From positions 1 to 8,173 of the forward strand of contig JAUVYS010000052.1 of assembly GCA_030602965.1 (NCBI GenBank): a stretch of DNA of 8,173 bases, in the 5' to 3' direction. The notes beneath the pieces are model-generated. The model ran no database searches and was not told the DNA's origin. It worked only from the letters and a program-made list of their open reading frames with translations. Source of the stretch: Candidatus Bathyarchaeota archaeon. GTDB taxonomy: Archaea; Thermoproteota; Bathyarchaeia; RBG-16-48-13; JAGMEO01. Shown here one piece after another: positions 6,068-8,173 of the stretch (positions within the stretch are counted from its first letter, which is position 1; every line of letters starts with the position of its first letter). A program made the position numbers and the translations under genes.

Positions 6068-8173
6068 TCACTCTTTAATTTGCACAGGGAACGGAGAAAC
6101 TATGTTCGCGTGGCTTATCGCGTAACCTGTTAAGCCAAGTGAACTATACATGTCAACTTCGTATGTTAGGAAGAAGTATGGAACGAACCATCCCTCCTGT
6201 TCATCCATCGTCTCTAAGGTAAAGACGATTTTTCGCTTTTCGTTTTCAGGCAATTCCTCCATGAGTGTATTGATGTAGTTCACGAAGTATTCTGTACTTT
6301 TCTCAAAGTGCATGAAATAGATTCCATAAGTCCAAGCCTCGGTTTGAACAATGAAATAGTCCACGTATGGAATGATCAGCTTGTAAATTTCAATCTGATC
6401 TTGACCATAAAAATCTTCGCTTATCAACATCTTTCCTATGGAACCTAGGTTCTCGGAAACTGTTCTGTAAAATTGAACATATCCTTCTATTTCCTCAGAA
6501 GTATACTGGCTGTTCTGTTTCCCTATCTTCAAAAACACGACACCATCAAAATCGTAATCTTCAATCATCTTGAGGATGACTTCAGTGAAGTACGTGTAAT
6601 ACTTTGTCCCCTCAGAAATTCCATAATAATGGTCTTCGTGAAGTTCTTCGTAGGGAATGATCGTGTTATCATCCAAGATTTCAGGATGATTCCTTGTGAT
6701 CCACTGCGATTTGTAACCCTTGAAGTTGTAAATATAGTCGGCTATAAAGTACACGCCCAGCAAAACCTGTTTTTCTTCATTGTGAAGAAGAGAGACAAGT
6801 CTTTTAACATCGGATTGAACCCATCCCTCGTCAAATCTTACTTTAAGGTACTGTTCGACTATCCCTGTGGCATCATAGCTTTTGTAGGTGTGTACAAAGT
6901 CGGGCGCCATTGCTAACACAACAATGTCTGAGGGATATTTCTGAATGAACTGTGGAATAGCCATGTCCTCTGCTTCTTTAGCAAAGCCGGCAGCAGGGCT
7001 TTCGGGAATAGCGATAACTAAATTTGGCTTTTGGGTTTCTATAGGAGCTGGAAATGGACCTAACAACAAAACTAACGTGCCAATAATAATGAGGACAGTT
7101 GTTATGCGTTTTAGATCGAGTTTTATAAACCTGTTTGTAACTAGATAATAGAAATATCGTGAACAGATGAGCGGGAAGGCTGGGGCAAGGGCGATCAACG
7201 CCAGTGCTATTGTGTACAAGCCTAAACCATATCGCCAGTTGTAAGTGTATGATACTAAAAAGAAATTGTTAATTGGTAACGTCAATATAATGAATGCGAC
7301 GAGAAGAAAGAGCAGATTCTTCAAGAGTTTTTGAGTTTTCGAGTCTTTTAAGAGAAACAGGTCAACAATCGCGTATGGAACGCACCATAGAAAATAGTGG
7401 TCATTCATCTTAGTTGACGTTATGAAGAAGGCAAGTAAAATCACTAAGGCTCCTCTGTTTATAGTATGGAATTTGTTGTCCCATTGATCCATGTGCTTGA
7501 TTACATAAAAGTACAGAATAGCAAAGATAGCTGCAAATATCAGATATCCATACTCAACGATCCAGTAGAGCTCGTGAGAAAGGAGGAACCAGTAAGTGAG
7601 CTGACCTATGTGACTAGCGTGGAAGAATAAAACGTAAATGTAACTTTCATAGTCGAGGAGAAGAAACGGGATTGAGGCTATGACTGTTGGAGCAGCGCTC
7701 AAGACCAAATATTTGATGATCGTGGCGTTATCGACTTTCTGCTTGTATTTCATGAAGTAGAAATATAAGGGCACGAGGAAAACAGGGTAAATCTTAAATG
7801 CTATTCCAAGTCCAAGGGTTAAGGCGCTCTCTTTCCATTTCTTATCATAAAGGTAAATTGTAGAAAGAAAAGTTAGGATCATGGGTAAAGCGTCGAACAT
7901 TCCCCAAGCGCTACCAACCAAGATCACGAATGGGTTCAGAAAATAGTAAGCGTATGCTTTTGTAGCGGTCTTTTCGTTTCCAGTCTTATTCTCAATGACC
8001 TCGTAGATTTTTTGGGCAGCAAATACGTCGGCCACGATCATAGGAAGTTTAAGAACCAACATCATGATGTATAGGTTCGATGCGAAGAGAGAGCCTAAAG
8101 CACAGAATACCATCCATAACGGTGGATACGCATAGTATCCCCAGTACCAGTTAGACTCTAATCCAACTGTATA
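6068..8173 (-). CDS. GT-C-like mannosyltransferase with C-terminal barrel-like domain, 5' end cut by window edge
   Basis: Polytopic membrane protein whose N-terminus lies beyond the right edge. The frame is open for 20 codons before the ATG at 8113 and reads NWYWGYYAYPPLW, so 8113 is not the true start. Counting from that ATG, about ten membrane helices run to residue 353. GT-C features include FLNPFVILVGSAWGMFDALP (58-77), GIAFKIYPVFLVPLY (103-117) and KMNDHYFLWCVPY (235-247), as in dolichol-phosphate-mannose-type and GT87-like enzymes. The first loop with the catalytic acid is outside the window. After the last helix (336-353), about 320 soluble residues show alternating strands and helices: LVIAIPES, DIVVLAMAPD, KQVLLGVYF, FDGVVFLKIG, KMLISEDFYG, VDYFIVQTEAW, KIVFTLETMD and LTGYAISHAN. 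I read this as a TIM barrel, like glycoside hydrolases. It probably faces outside, acting on envelope glycans, but orientation and activity are inferred. It ends with TGA abutting the neighbouring stop. Confidence 0.8.
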   Translation of the reverse strand, partial: YTVGLESNWYWGYYAYPPLWMVFCALGSLFASNLYIMMLVLKLPMIVADVFAAQKIYEVIENKTGNEKTATKAYAYYFLNPFVILVGSAWGMFDALPMILTFLSTIYLYDKKWKESALTLGLGIAFKIYPVFLVPLYFYFMKYKQKVDNATIIKYLVLSAAPTVIASIPFLLLDYESYIYVLFFHASHIGQLTYWFLLSHELYWIVEYGYLIFAAIFAILYFYVIKHMDQWDNKFHTINRGALVILLAFFITSTKMNDHYFLWCVPYAIVDLFLLKDSKTQKLLKNLLFLLVAFIILTLPINNFFLVSYTYNWRYGLGLYTIALALIALAPAFPLICSRYFYYLVTNRFIKLDLKRITTVLIIIGTLVLLLGPFPAPIETQKPNLVIAIPESPAAGFAKEAEDMAIPQFIQKYPSDIVVLAMAPDFVHTYKSYDATGIVEQYLKVRFDEGWVQSDVKRLVSLLHNEEKQVLLGVYFIADYIYNFKGYKSQWITRNHPEILDDNTIIPYEELHEDHYYGISEGTKYYTYFTEVILKMIEDYDFDGVVFLKIGKQNSQYTSEEIEGYVQFYRTVSENLGSIGKMLISEDFYGQDQIEIYKLIIPYVDYFIVQTEAWTYGIYFMHFEKSTEYFVNYINTLMEELPENEKRKIVFTLETMDEQEGWFVPYFFLTYEVDMYSSLGLTGYAISHANIVSPFPVQIKE

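Noticed and set aside
6473..6916. 147-codon open frame on the + strand
   Set aside because: It lies wholly antisense to the membrane protein's soluble domain and has low-complexity composition without recognisable domain or start signal. The opposite strand codes a coherent protein.

Overview
The window looks archaeal and AT-rich. Evidence: a family-B replicative DNA polymerase with archaeal motif spellings, a one-domain-pair Lrp/AsnC regulator, TATA-box-like promoters about 25-40 bases upstream of starts, and GGTG-type ribosome binding sites. The polymerase N-terminal half, with its Cys/His cluster before motif B, reminds me of TACK-group archaea such as Bathyarchaeia or Nitrososphaeria. That placement is from memory and is not certain. 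No rRNA, tRNA, CRISPR array or insertion sequence was found, and no gene-free stretch exceeds 300 bases.

Layout, left to right. (1) A GT4-family glycosyltransferase on the + strand, cut by the left edge by only a few codons. (2) A small two-helix membrane protein on + behind its own TATA-like box. (3) An Lrp/AsnC regulator on -. (4) A family-B DNA polymerase on -, lying as two consecutive same-frame ORFs separated by one TGA codon. (5) An RsmB/NOP2/Sun-type RNA cytosine-5 methyltransferase on +, divergent from the polymerase across 44 bases. (6) A large membrane protein on -, cut by the right edge, combining a GT-C-like mannosyltransferase membrane domain with a C-terminal soluble domain that reads like a TIM barrel.

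The genes do not form one pathway. The two glycosyltransferases at the edges point to cell-envelope or glycoprotein synthesis. The centre is information processing: replication, RNA modification and a regulator.

The most notable point is the polymerase. Reading through the TGA restores a continuous, full-length enzyme of 866 codons with all exonuclease and polymerase motifs. The only start codon I find for a separate C-terminal piece lies inside motif B and would drop its conserved lysine. This argues for a single nonsense codon (sequencing error, recent mutation, or recoding/readthrough) rather than a classical two-subunit split polymerase. The second point is the apparent fusion of a GT-C enzyme to a glycosidase-like barrel.
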